Below are positions 1 through 6,635 of a stretch of DNA of 17,813 nt, piece by piece; positions within the stretch are counted from its first letter, which is position 1; each line of letters starts with the position of its first letter. The notes below the pieces were generated by a model, which saw nothing but the letters and a program-made list of their open reading frames with translations, did no database searches and was not told where the DNA came from. Source of the stretch: Thermodesulfovibrionia bacterium (GTDB taxonomy: Bacteria > Nitrospirota > Thermodesulfovibrionia > UBA6902); contig CAMYJJ010000031.1 in NCBI GenBank assembly GCA_947258735.1, positions 1 through 17,813 of the forward strand, read 5' to 3'. The position numbers and the translations under genes are program-made.

Positions 1-2
1 AC

Positions 3-809
3 AACCTTGTCCAGGTCAGTCTCAAGGAGCATACATATGCAGCAGCACATAACCTCGTAGCGATCATAAAAGACAGCTACATGGAATACGAAGATCACAT
101 TCCCAAAGCAGTTATCACTGCGTTGGCACATGACATAGGCAAAATACCCGAATACAGGCTCTCCGGCGCATATAACACATATGAACATCATCTTATCAGT
201 TCCAATAAGCTTATGGAACTATTTACCGGCAAGGACCTGTTCTGGATCAGGCAGGCAGTCCATGCAGTAGAAAACCATCATGCATATACAACAGATGATT
301 TTACTCTGCTTCTTAAACAGGCTGACAGGCAGGCACGGCAGATGGAGCTGATAAAGTTTTCCAAAGGGTACTCAATTATCTCATTTGAAGAGTGGTTTAA
401 AGCAGATGAATTATACAAAAGTATTGAACCCCACATTAACTATATCCAGTCATATAAAAGATGGGTTGCTTTTACATTTAAAGGCATTGTTTATTGCAAA
501 CCGGACTTTTTATATGACAAGGCCAAAGAGCTATGCAGGGAGGCAAAGGCACTTGATGTTGCCTTTATCTATGATTCCGAGAAACAGAACGCCCTCAGAA
601 AAATAGTCTCCACATTAAGAAAGACGGGGATGATACCTGATTTTCTCAAACCCAATCAGTACACAAGGAAATTTGAATTAAAGACACATGTGGGCAAACA
701 GAGATATATACTTACACCCCTGAAATGCAGTGAGTCATTCAACCTGCAGGAGCTTGAATCAAGAAAGATGGGTATCCTTGAGATTATAGACAGGGTAATT
801 CCCTGTTGA
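3..809 (+). CDS. HD-domain metal-dependent phosphohydrolase-like protein, 5'-truncated by window edge
   Basis: The reading frame is open from the left edge, so the true start lies outside the window and 268 codons are visible. An ATG at 81 exists, but starting there would remove the first HD-domain histidines (HTYAAAHN, about nt 30-53), so it is probably internal. Visible HD ligands in order are H in KEHTYAAAH, HD in ALAHDIGK, HH in YEHHLIS, HH in ENHHAY and D in KQADRQ, a pattern that normally binds one or two metal ions and cleaves phosphoester bonds. The C-terminal 110 residues or so (from WVAFTFKGIVYCKPDF) form a separate domain that recalls the C-terminal part of TraI_2/MobH-type proteins, but I cannot confirm this. 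The substrate is unknown. No link to the downstream genes is visible. Confidence 0.8.
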   Translation, partial: NLVQVSLKEHTYAAAHNLVAIIKDSYMEYEDHIPKAVITALAHDIGKIPEYRLSGAYNTYEHHLISSNKLMELFTGKDLFWIRQAVHAVENHHAYTTDDFTLLLKQADRQARQMELIKFSKGYSIISFEEWFKADELYKSIEPHINYIQSYKRWVAFTFKGIVYCKPDFLYDKAKELCREAKALDVAFIYDSEKQNALRKIVSTLRKTGMIPDFLKPNQYTRKFELKTHVGKQRYILTPLKCSESFNLQELESRKMGILEIIDRVIPC

Positions 810-835
810 TAACTTTTATGTTATCCTTAATAAGG
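808..835 (+). terminator. weak stem-loops overlapping the stop codon of the HD gene
   Basis: GATAAC (808-813) pairs with GTTATC (820-825) across a 6-nt loop. It is followed directly by CCTT/AAGG (825-828 and 832-835). There is no T-run, so this is at best a weak or Rho-assisted 3' end. Confidence 0.25.
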
Positions 836-1077
836 AAGAAAGATCAAAGCTTAACACTAATATAATAAACTTAAACTCAAACGTGCCATTTTGAATTAAT
901 ATTTCATCTGTTACTCCATAATTACACTTAACAAATTTTACATAATTATGCATTTTCTTCTTTCTCAAGTGGTGTATCATTGGATATTATGTACTAGGCG
1001 AATCAAACTTAGCATAACAATTTTGCATTTCGGATCACGATATTTAACCGTATTTTCCAATTACAAAGGATCAGATT

Positions 1078-1371
1078 ATGGCGAAATCAAAATCTAACTC
1101 GCGATATGATACCTCTTTGAATGTTGATTTAATTCCTTCTGGCCCTGCTGGAGAGCAGAGTATGTGGTGTATTTCAATTACAAGCCTTGACTTTCCAGAA
1201 GATAATAAAATAACTCTTTTAGCCTCTGAAGACCAACAGCTTGTTGATCTCCACGAACTTATTGATGAATTCATTACATACGATAAAAATGATACATATA
1301 AGGCTGAACTGGCGGACTTATTAGAGTCACTGGCCAGGAAAATACGGGGCAGTTTAAAAGGTAAAGACTAA
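1078..1371 (+). CDS. small hypothetical protein (97 aa)
   Basis: I do not recognise this protein. The start is supported by AAGGA at 1066-1070, 7 nt before ATG. It has no signal peptide or membrane segment, so it is probably cytoplasmic. The N-terminus is polar (MAKSKSNSRYD). A central part, MWCISITSLDFPEDNKITLL, looks like paired beta-strands, and an acidic helical region follows (LVDLHELIDEFITYDKND) with a basic tail (RKIRGSLKGKD). It stands alone between two AT-rich spacers of 268 and 447 bp, so it is probably monocistronic. An antisense frame over the same DNA lacks a visible ribosome-binding site and was not called. Confidence 0.65.
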   Translation: MAKSKSNSRYDTSLNVDLIPSGPAGEQSMWCISITSLDFPEDNKITLLASEDQQLVDLHELIDEFITYDKNDTYKAELADLLESLARKIRGSLKGKD

Positions 1372-1532
1372 CGGCATGCCATTGGAAACATTGCATTGAA
1401 ATGCTGAAGTTTAATCTTGCAATTTAATTTTTCTGAGTCTTATTAATTACTTCTTACCTCTTATTGATATGCCCTCCTTGATGTGAATATTATCCTTTGA
1501 TTATTATACATTTAAAATTTTTAAAATTTTTA

Positions 1533-1561
1533 TTGACAATCATTTCTTACTTAGGCATAAT
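1533..1561 (+). promoter_or_regulatory. sigma70-type promoter for the transglutaminase-like gene
   Basis: A perfect -35 box TTGACA (1533-1538) is followed by a 17-nt spacer and CATAAT (1556-1561), one mismatch from the consensus -10. An A/T-tract region lies immediately upstream. Transcription would begin near 1568, giving a leader of about 250 nt. Confidence 0.65.
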
Positions 1562-1607
1562 ATTTTCCGAGGGTTTTTTGGCATATCTTTAATTCAACTT
1601 ACAATTG

Positions 1608-1750
1608 ATTGCTTCGTATTAATGTGTTTAGACGAAGCATGTGTATATCTTTATAACTTAAGTCTTTTATAAGACCTATTGGGCGAGGAACGTATATTCC
1701 TAAAGGTTACCCGGCGTATGGAATATACACGCTAAATTATAGTTTTTTTT
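1608..1750 (+). promoter_or_regulatory. structured 5' leader with three stem-loops
   Basis: Three perfect inverted repeats follow one another: TGCTTCGT/ACGAAGCA (1610-1617 and 1632-1639), GTCTT/AAGAC (1662-1666 and 1671-1675), and GTATATTCC/GGAATATAC (1692-1700 and 1720-1728, 19-nt loop). A run of eight T (1743-1750) comes 14 nt after the last stem. The last stem could be a protein operator or an imperfect terminator. I could not match the set to a known riboswitch class. Confidence 0.4.
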
Positions 1751-1818
1751 ATCAGACTTATGCGCTTATTCTTTTAATTGTAATATGAAAACTAAAGATT
1801 GAATATCTGGGGGTGCAT

Positions 1819-4800
1819 GTGTATTATTCTCGCATATTAAGATTCATTTCAATTATTGTTTTATTCTTCTTTTCATGGACATTTGGCGGATTGTTTGATA
1901 TCGCGTATGCGGTGAAAAGCAGCGATCAGCAATCAGCTGCCAGCGGTCAGCAGACACCGAAAGAAAAAAGAACCGAAGAAAAACTGACTGATGCTCTCGT
2001 TGACATTGAAAAAGTTCTCACCGATGTATCAACTGATGTTGCAATTAAAAAGGACAAGCTGAAAGCCAAGAAGACTGAGATAGAATCACTTGATTCAGAA
2101 TTAAAGAAGCAGTTTTCTGATACAGAGAAGAAGTTAAAAGATTCAGGGATTTCACCGGAGATATTAAAAAGGCATTCTGATTTTGTAAAGAAATATGAAG
2201 ATAATCTCAATGAACTGAAGAATAATATTGATGCCATTGATAAAGCAAAAACAGAAGCAGAAGCTGATATAGAGATTGAGAAGACAAAGGCTCATCTAAA
2301 GAAATTAAAGCCACCTAAAATTCATAAACCTCTCGATCCGAACAAACTTCCGCACAGGACATCAGAGCCGGTATTTAAAGAACCGAGAACTGCACCGGAA
2401 CAGTTTACAAATAATCAATTAGCATACAGCATTCATGAAGACAGCTCTCAGCGATCAGCGGTCAGCATTCAGCATATTACCCCCCTCAATCCCCCCTTGG
2501 TAAGGGGGGAAGTAAAGAGGGCATATGATCCTATCCTCGTTGCTTCGGCTGGCTCACTGTCTGGTCTTTTATCTAAAGATTCCGATCACCTTTATTCCCC
2601 CTCTCCCCTGGCGGGAGAGCGTTGGGGTGAGGGGGACCAATTTACGCCTGATCTTCCGAGCTTCCGCTCTGACAGGACCGAACTCTCAGATTACCTGCTC
2701 CTTGCACAAGCCTCAAATCCTCCCACTTCTGCTGATCTCGCAGAGACTATAGAAGTACAGTTCACTCCGGCCATAACAGCTAAAGCAGCTGAGCTTGGAA
2801 ATGATCCGGTAAAGATTTATAACTGGGTACGTAATAATATTGAGTTTGTGCCAACCTATGGTTCGATTCAGGGCGCAGACTATTGTCTTCAGACGAAATT
2901 GTGCAATGCCTTTGATACAGCCAGCCTTTTAATAGCGCTTCTTCGTGTCTCCGGCATTCACGCCAAATATGCAGAAGGGACCGTAGAGATACCGATTGAA
3001 AAGGTAAAGAACTGGCTTGGAGGGTTCACCGATTCATTTGAAGCATTGAGTCTACTGTCATCAGCAGGTATTCCCACAACCGGGATGACTGTTGGCGGAG
3101 AGATGAGGTATGCAAGAATGGAGCATGTCTGGGTAGAGGCATGGATAGACTACTTCCCGTCGCGCGGTGCACGGCATAAGGCAGGCCAGGGAGAATTATG
3201 GATACCTCTGGATGCCAGTTTCAAGCAGTATACCTACACCCAGGGAATAGACATCCAGTCAGCAGTCCCTTTTGACGCTCAATCGTTTATAGACCAGATA
3301 CAGGCGACTGCAACGATTAATGAGGCTGAAGGATATGTGACCGGTGTTGACTCTCAATTTATCGATCAGACAATGACTGATTATCAGACACAAGTAGAAA
3401 GCCATATAACCCAGAATTATCCTGATGCAACAGTTGGTGATGTACTTGGCACAAAGGAAATAGTACCTCATAGCTTTACGTATTTGCTTGGTACGTTGCC
3501 ATACAGGACAATTGTCAGAGGAATAGATTATTCAGAAATTCCTGACTCATTAAGGCATAAAATACGTTTCAGTGTTGTAAAAGATTTGATTGATGAGCTG
3601 TCAGGCACACCGATCGATATCACAAAGAGCCTTCCCGAGCTTGCCGGCAAGAAATTGACATTGAGCTATACACCTGCCACTCCTGCTGATGAGCAAATAA
3701 TAGAATCTTATGAGGGAATATATGATACACCAGTTTATATAGTTAATATGAAGCCACAATTAAAACAGGAGGGGATTGTTATTGCCACCGGTAGTGATAT
3801 CGGTCTTGGAAATCAGGAAAAGTTTGAAATGGTATTTAGTGGGCCTAATCTTTCCCCAGATATTGTATCGAATGATGTCACTGCAGGTTCTTATAATGGC
3901 ATTATTATCAACTCAAATAAGATATCAGATGACTTATTAGAAGAACGAAGAATTAAAGTAAATAATGCTTACGGAACCGTGGATAACAGCAATATTTACA
4001 CAGATGAATATATAGGGGAACTTCTTTATGTAACAGGTTTAATTTATTTTTTCGAACTTAATATGTATGAAAATATCGCATCAAAAAGAAACGATGTAAT
4101 TAGCATATCAAATATATCAGAAAATATTGTTACCAAAGATCTTAAAATATCATATCTATTTGATATACCATTTAATGCAGAAGAAGGTGGCATGATTATC
4201 GATGTTGATAGACATATATTTTCCTCATCTTCAAAGTCCGGAGATAAGTCAAAATCTTTAGAGTTTATGTTTGCGTCAGGTTATCTAGGATCGAGCATGG
4301 AGCATGGCATATTCGAGCAAATGTACAATGAAAAAGGGACATCAGCTGTTATGGCATTGAGTAAGGCAAATGAGCTCGGCGTACCTGTTTTCACAATAAA
4401 TAAGACTAATATTAATTTAATAATGCCAAATCTTCAGTTAGATAATAACACGATAACTGATATTCAAAATGCAGTTAATGCTGGAAGAGTTGTTACTGTT
4501 TCTGAAACGACTGTTAACGTAAATACTTGGACTGGAGTTGGTTATATTATATTAGATCCTAATACAGGAGCTGCAGCTTATATGATAAGCGGCGGTTATT
4601 CAGGTGGACAAAGCAATGTGCTGTTAAGTAAATTCAAAGAATATATTCCTTGTATTCTCGCAATATTAGATTTCAGTGCACTTTTTATTGGAGGATCACT
4701 TTTCTTGCTTGCAACTGTTGAACTGCTGTTCCTTGCTTTTGTGACACCTGTAGGTATATTCGCAGCAACCTTATTAGCATTACAAATAACTTTCATAATG

Positions 4801-4884
4801 ATATTTATGATATTAGTTATTGCTTCAATTGGTTTATATTTGGATCGGTTTGAGAACGATTATAGTGAATGTATGTCTCAATAA
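1819..4884 (+). CDS. secreted transglutaminase-like domain protein with coiled-coil N-terminus and hydrophobic C-terminal module
   Basis: I chose the GTG at 1819 (1021 aa) over the in-frame GTG at 1813 because GGGGG at 1809-1813 is then 5 nt upstream. Order: signal peptide 1-31 (cleavage after AYA); charged coiled coil about 51-165; a PPKIHKPLDPNKLP motif; a low-complexity linker about 195-300 containing REP-like repeats read in frame; a transglutaminase-like core about 330-475; a conserved-looking block about 550-930 ending in GGYSGG; a 91-aa tail with two or three hydrophobic segments (940-1010) ending LYLDRF. His436 (MEHVWVEAW) and Asp465 (WIPLDAS) fit the usual triad, but the Cys column appears to be Ala364 in CNAFDTAS, with Cys362 two residues before. 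It is exported and probably held in the membrane by its tail. Crosslinking or protease activity is doubtful; a structural or surface role is likelier. The codon and base composition of its last third is much more AT-rich. Confidence 0.85.
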   Translation: MYYSRILRFISIIVLFFFSWTFGGLFDIAYAVKSSDQQSAASGQQTPKEKRTEEKLTDALVDIEKVLTDVSTDVAIKKDKLKAKKTEIESLDSELKKQFSDTEKKLKDSGISPEILKRHSDFVKKYEDNLNELKNNIDAIDKAKTEAEADIEIEKTKAHLKKLKPPKIHKPLDPNKLPHRTSEPVFKEPRTAPEQFTNNQLAYSIHEDSSQRSAVSIQHITPLNPPLVRGEVKRAYDPILVASAGSLSGLLSKDSDHLYSPSPLAGERWGEGDQFTPDLPSFRSDRTELSDYLLLAQASNPPTSADLAETIEVQFTPAITAKAAELGNDPVKIYNWVRNNIEFVPTYGSIQGADYCLQTKLCNAFDTASLLIALLRVSGIHAKYAEGTVEIPIEKVKNWLGGFTDSFEALSLLSSAGIPTTGMTVGGEMRYARMEHVWVEAWIDYFPSRGARHKAGQGELWIPLDASFKQYTYTQGIDIQSAVPFDAQSFIDQIQATATINEAEGYVTGVDSQFIDQTMTDYQTQVESHITQNYPDATVGDVLGTKEIVPHSFTYLLGTLPYRTIVRGIDYSEIPDSLRHKIRFSVVKDLIDELSGTPIDITKSLPELAGKKLTLSYTPATPADEQIIESYEGIYDTPVYIVNMKPQLKQEGIVIATGSDIGLGNQEKFEMVFSGPNLSPDIVSNDVTAGSYNGIIINSNKISDDLLEERRIKVNNAYGTVDNSNIYTDEYIGELLYVTGLIYFFELNMYENIASKRNDVISISNISENIVTKDLKISYLFDIPFNAEEGGMIIDVDRHIFSSSSKSGDKSKSLEFMFASGYLGSSMEHGIFEQMYNEKGTSAVMALSKANELGVPVFTINKTNINLIMPNLQLDNNTITDIQNAVNAGRVVTVSETTVNVNTWTGVGYIILDPNTGAAAYMISGGYSGGQSNVLLSKFKEYIPCILAILDFSALFIGGSLFLLATVELLFLAFVTPVGIFAATLLALQITFIMIFMILVIASIGLYLDRFENDYSECMSQ
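1918..1953 (+). repeat. AGC-GATCAGC-type short repeat inside coding sequence
   Basis: The stretch is built from units like AGCGATCAGC, AATCAGC and AGCGGTCAGC and encodes SSDQQSAASGQQ just after the signal peptide. The same unit type recurs at 2448-2473. Such strings are familiar as dispersed intergenic repeats in some genomes; here it is translated. Confidence 0.55.
2448..2473 (+). repeat. second AGCGATCAGCGGTCAGC-type repeat, in frame
   Basis: This is a second copy of the unit type seen at 1918-1953 (shared AGCGATCAGC and AGCGGTCAGC-like parts), encoding part of SSQRSAVSIQH in the linker before the transglutaminase-like domain. Confidence 0.55.
2480..2510 (+). repeat. C-rich/G-rich inverted repeat (REP-like), in frame
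   Basis: TCCCCCC (2490-2496) and GGGGGGA (2504-2510) form a perfect 7-bp hairpin with loop TTGGTAA, preceded by CCCCCCTCAA. It encodes TPLNPPLVRGE. This type is normally an intergenic dispersed repeat. Confidence 0.65.
2595..2637 (+). repeat. nested-dyad REP/MITE-like element, in frame
   Basis: An outer pair, CCCCCTC (2597-2603) with GAGGGGG (2629-2635), encloses an inner pair, CTCTCCC (2601-2607) with GGGAGAG (2613-2619). The two left arms share three bases, so they are alternatives or partly nested. It encodes SPSPLAGERWGEGD, a translation typical of a dispersed GC-rich repeat. Confidence 0.65.
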
Positions 4885-4899
4885 AAATAAAGAGGACTT

Positions 4900-5328
4900 A
4901 TGTTAGAAGCATTTGTATACCTGACTATTTGTGTAATAGTTTATCTGTCTTTGATATATAAAAAAACTAAATCGCGTGCAATTATTTCATATATATCATT
5001 AGGATCGTCAATCATTTTTACAGCAGCAGCTATAATTTTTTTCATGTTCAATTCAGACTTAGGTCCACTGGTAATCATGTATGCGTTAGTATTTTTATTA
5101 CTATTCTTGGGTATTGGTAAGTCAACACCAATTGAGACATGGGAAAAAATATATAAAGAGTGTAAAAGAGAATTTTTTATTAATGAGTTAGATAATGGAA
5201 CTTATCTAAGCAACTTTCTTTTTATACAAAGGAAAGTACTGGGATATACGAAAGAAATCATTTATGCAGCACTGATAGCAACAGTATTTATCGCAATTTG
5301 GATTTTTATAAAGAAATCTTTCTTTTAA
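4900..5328 (+). CDS. small integral membrane protein (142 aa, about 4 TM)
   Basis: I do not recognise a family. The start is supported by AGAGGA at 4891-4896, and the gene lies only 15 bp after the transglutaminase-like gene, so they are almost certainly cotranscribed. Hydrophobic segments lie at about 3-20, 26-49, 54-72 and 120-140, with a polar charged loop at 75-118 (STPIETWEKIYKECKREFF). The DNA is very AT-rich, like the 3' end of the upstream gene. Its position directly after a protein with a variable-looking membrane tail makes it a candidate partner or immunity-like protein for that tail. That is inference from layout only; no activity can be read from the sequence. Confidence 0.7.
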   Translation: MLEAFVYLTICVIVYLSLIYKKTKSRAIISYISLGSSIIFTAAAIIFFMFNSDLGPLVIMYALVFLLLFLGIGKSTPIETWEKIYKECKREFFINELDNGTYLSNFLFIQRKVLGYTKEIIYAALIATVFIAIWIFIKKSFF

Positions 5329-5436
5329 AATAAGGGCCTATATTAGGAATGGCTCTCGAGTTACAACTTATAAGAAGGTATTACTTAGTTCTTTGACAAC
5401 GATAGGGGAGGAGCGGATTTAGAACTTCCAGAAATA

Positions 5437-5718
5437 ATGATCAAGTACTTTGAAATTATACATTTTTTGGATAAGCTTGCCATCCCTGCGAGCCTCATTT
5501 TTATTATTTGGGCTGTAACGTACGCTTTGGTAATAGCGTTAGGCGGCATCATGGCATTTGCAACAGCATTAGGCTCAGCTTTACTAGCCATCTCCATAGG
5601 GTGGATTATCGCGGGTATTTTGATTGGGATTATATTAGGGATTATCTTTCTTCTTTCCGGATTAGATGATAGGAAAGCATGGTATGCCTTTAAAACGGAG
5701 CTATCATGGAAAACATAG
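5437..5718 (+). CDS. hydrophobic ORF (93 aa), possible detached C-terminal module of a transglutaminase-like protein
   Basis: Residues 15-75 are almost wholly hydrophobic (two or three TM segments, rich in Gly, Ala and Ile), followed by SGLDDRKAWYAF and a short polar tail. No good Shine-Dalgarno lies at the usual distance from ATG 5437; a purine-rich GGGGAGGAG sits at 5405-5413, about 23 nt away. The frame is open upstream to a TAG at 5386-5388 and reads GGADLELPEI before the ATG, with no ATG, GTG or TTG. This looks like a gene fragment that lost its N-terminal part. The order GG, short polar stretch, hydrophobic segments, LDR-type motif matches the tail of the protein at 1819-4884. Its 3' end overlaps the next gene by 13 nt. 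It may or may not be translated. Confidence 0.5.
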   Translation: MIKYFEIIHFLDKLAIPASLIFIIWAVTYALVIALGGIMAFATALGSALLAISIGWIIAGILIGIILGIIFLLSGLDDRKAWYAFKTELSWKT

Positions 5719-6227
5719 ATCTCATAATTTACCTCGCTATTGCAGGAATTATATTACCATTTTTTTTCCCTCTTGTATATTTGCCACTCATTATTGTGGA
5801 GAGATCTAAGTTATCAAAGATTACCAACATCCAAGAATTTAAGGACAATATAAGGATATGGGTAAAAAACAGAAAAATTCCGGTAATTAAGAAATGGTTT
5901 AAACGAGGAGATACTTTGACAACAACTGAGATTATGGACAGGATTAGGAAAGAAGAAGAGAAACTCAAAGAGGCCATACGATATTTTTTTATTGCACTTG
6001 CCTTTCCTCTTTTTGGTGTTTATGTTTCTTTGATTAAGGTTGTTGGAAATTACTATATAAAAGTTAAGACAGATTATGTGATACCTCACACTTTTCCTAA
6101 GGCAGAAGCGTTTACTCTTATTGCTCTTTCGGTATGGATAGGGGTAGTTTTATGTTTAAAGCTTTTTCATTACAGAATAAATATGTATCTTAAAAAAATT
6201 AAGGAACTAGAATATATAGAAAGTTGA
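5706..6227 (+). CDS. integral membrane protein (173 aa, about 3 TM)
   Basis: I do not recognise a family. GGAG at 5697-5700 is 5 nt before ATG, inside the end of the upstream ORF, and the two frames overlap by 13 nt, which suggests translational coupling. TM segments lie at about 6-31, 91-113 and 134-156. A long basic and acidic cytosolic or exposed loop lies between the first and second (about 32-90, with WVKNRKIPVIKKWFKRGD and EEEKLKEAIR). The start region is repeated in degraded form at 6272-6374. The tight pairing suggests a partner of the upstream hydrophobic module, possibly protective, but this is inference. Confidence 0.75.
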   Translation: MENIDLIIYLAIAGIILPFFFPLVYLPLIIVERSKLSKITNIQEFKDNIRIWVKNRKIPVIKKWFKRGDTLTTTEIMDRIRKEEEKLKEAIRYFFIALAFPLFGVYVSLIKVVGNYYIKVKTDYVIPHTFPKAEAFTLIALSVWIGVVLCLKLFHYRINMYLKKIKELEYIES

Positions 6228-6271
6228 TATAGAACTCTAGGTTGTCTTGTTAAGGAGGAAAAAAGATTAAG

Positions 6272-6374
6272 ATGTATGCCTTTAAAAGGAGCCACTATGA
6301 AAAACATTGAGGCTGTAATCATAGAGGTTGCAATTACAGTAAGCATATTATCTTTTCATCCTTTTATGAAGTGA
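6272..6374 (+). pseudogene. decayed second copy of the module-tail/membrane-protein junction
   Basis: The DNA from 6274 matches that from 5682: 14 identical bases (GTATGCCTTTAAAA), then GGAG, then an ATG followed by a near-identical AAAACAT stretch. Two tiny frames overlap here as in the intact pair. One, 6272-6310, encodes MYAFKRSHYEKH (compare WYAFKTELSWKT). The other, 6297-6374, encodes 25 aa beginning MKNIEAVII (compare MENIDLIIY in the 173-aa protein) and then stops at TGA. A strong TAAGGAGGA lies at 6251-6259. It is most simply a remnant of a third cassette, although a translated short peptide cannot be excluded. Confidence 0.6.
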
Positions 6375-6635
6375 TTGAACGGGGTTGAAGCTTCAGATAT
6401 CATTCTCATGAAGGCAAGTGATTGTTATTTTAATAAATAAGAATAATCATAGTTTTTGAACAGCGGTTATTGTCTTTTTTCATACGAATTAAAAGTATCC
6501 AAATCTATGTTTTTATCATCTGTAAGTGTCAACGAGACTTGCAATTGATTTTAGCAGGGCAATGGTAATTTTAACGGCATACATAAATAAATATCTAAGA
6601 ATAAATATCCAATTTAATAAATATAGGGGGGCGTC
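6375..6635 (+). other. AT-rich spacer before the giant gene
   Basis: No gene is visible. It holds a possible weak terminator (6442-6480) and the leader of the giant gene. I saw no convincing -35/-10 pair; TTGCAA at 6539-6544 is a poor candidate. ACTTGCAATTGATT at 6537-6550 resembles a site in the leader of the transglutaminase-like gene. Confidence 0.5.
6442..6480 (+). terminator. possible weak intrinsic terminator
   Basis: AATAATC (6442-6448) can pair with GGTTATT (6465-6471), with one U-G pair, and six T follow at 6475-6480. The stem is AT-rich and the loop is 16 nt, so efficiency would be low. It sits between the membrane-protein cluster and the giant gene. Confidence 0.3.

Larger units (their letters stand above)
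1372..1818 (+). other. AT-rich intergenic region: promoter and structured leader
   Basis: No gene is visible in these 447 bases. The first 160 bases are AT-rich, with a small GCAT/ATGC hairpin near 1393-1404 and A/T tracts at 1511-1532, just upstream of a -35 box, that could act as an UP-type element. The rest is the presumed leader of the transglutaminase-like gene, described in separate entries. Confidence 0.6.

Noticed and set aside
1071..1274. Antisense open frame opposite the 97-aa gene
   Set aside because: It has no good ribosome-binding site and a Ser-rich, shadow-like composition, whereas the + strand gene has a well-placed AAGGA.
1676..1740. Resemblance to a cyclic-di-GMP (GEMM-I) riboswitch, from CCTAAA...TATGG and GGTTACCCGG strings
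   Set aside because: The GGCAAACC and GCAAAGCC core elements and the tetraloop-receptor layout are not present. The matches are short and in the wrong order.
1947..2237. Antisense open frame opposite the coiled-coil region
   Set aside because: Its Ser/Phe-rich translation is what results from reading Lys/Glu codons on the opposite strand; it has no independent support.
5349..5396. 15-codon frame MALELQLIRRYYLVL between the 142-aa and 93-aa genes
   Set aside because: Its AGGA lies too close to the ATG, and no similarity to the neighbours was seen.
5393..5421. TTGACA at 5393-5398 as a promoter for the 93-aa ORF
   Set aside because: No acceptable -10 box lies 16-18 nt downstream, and the genes are already close enough to share the upstream transcript.
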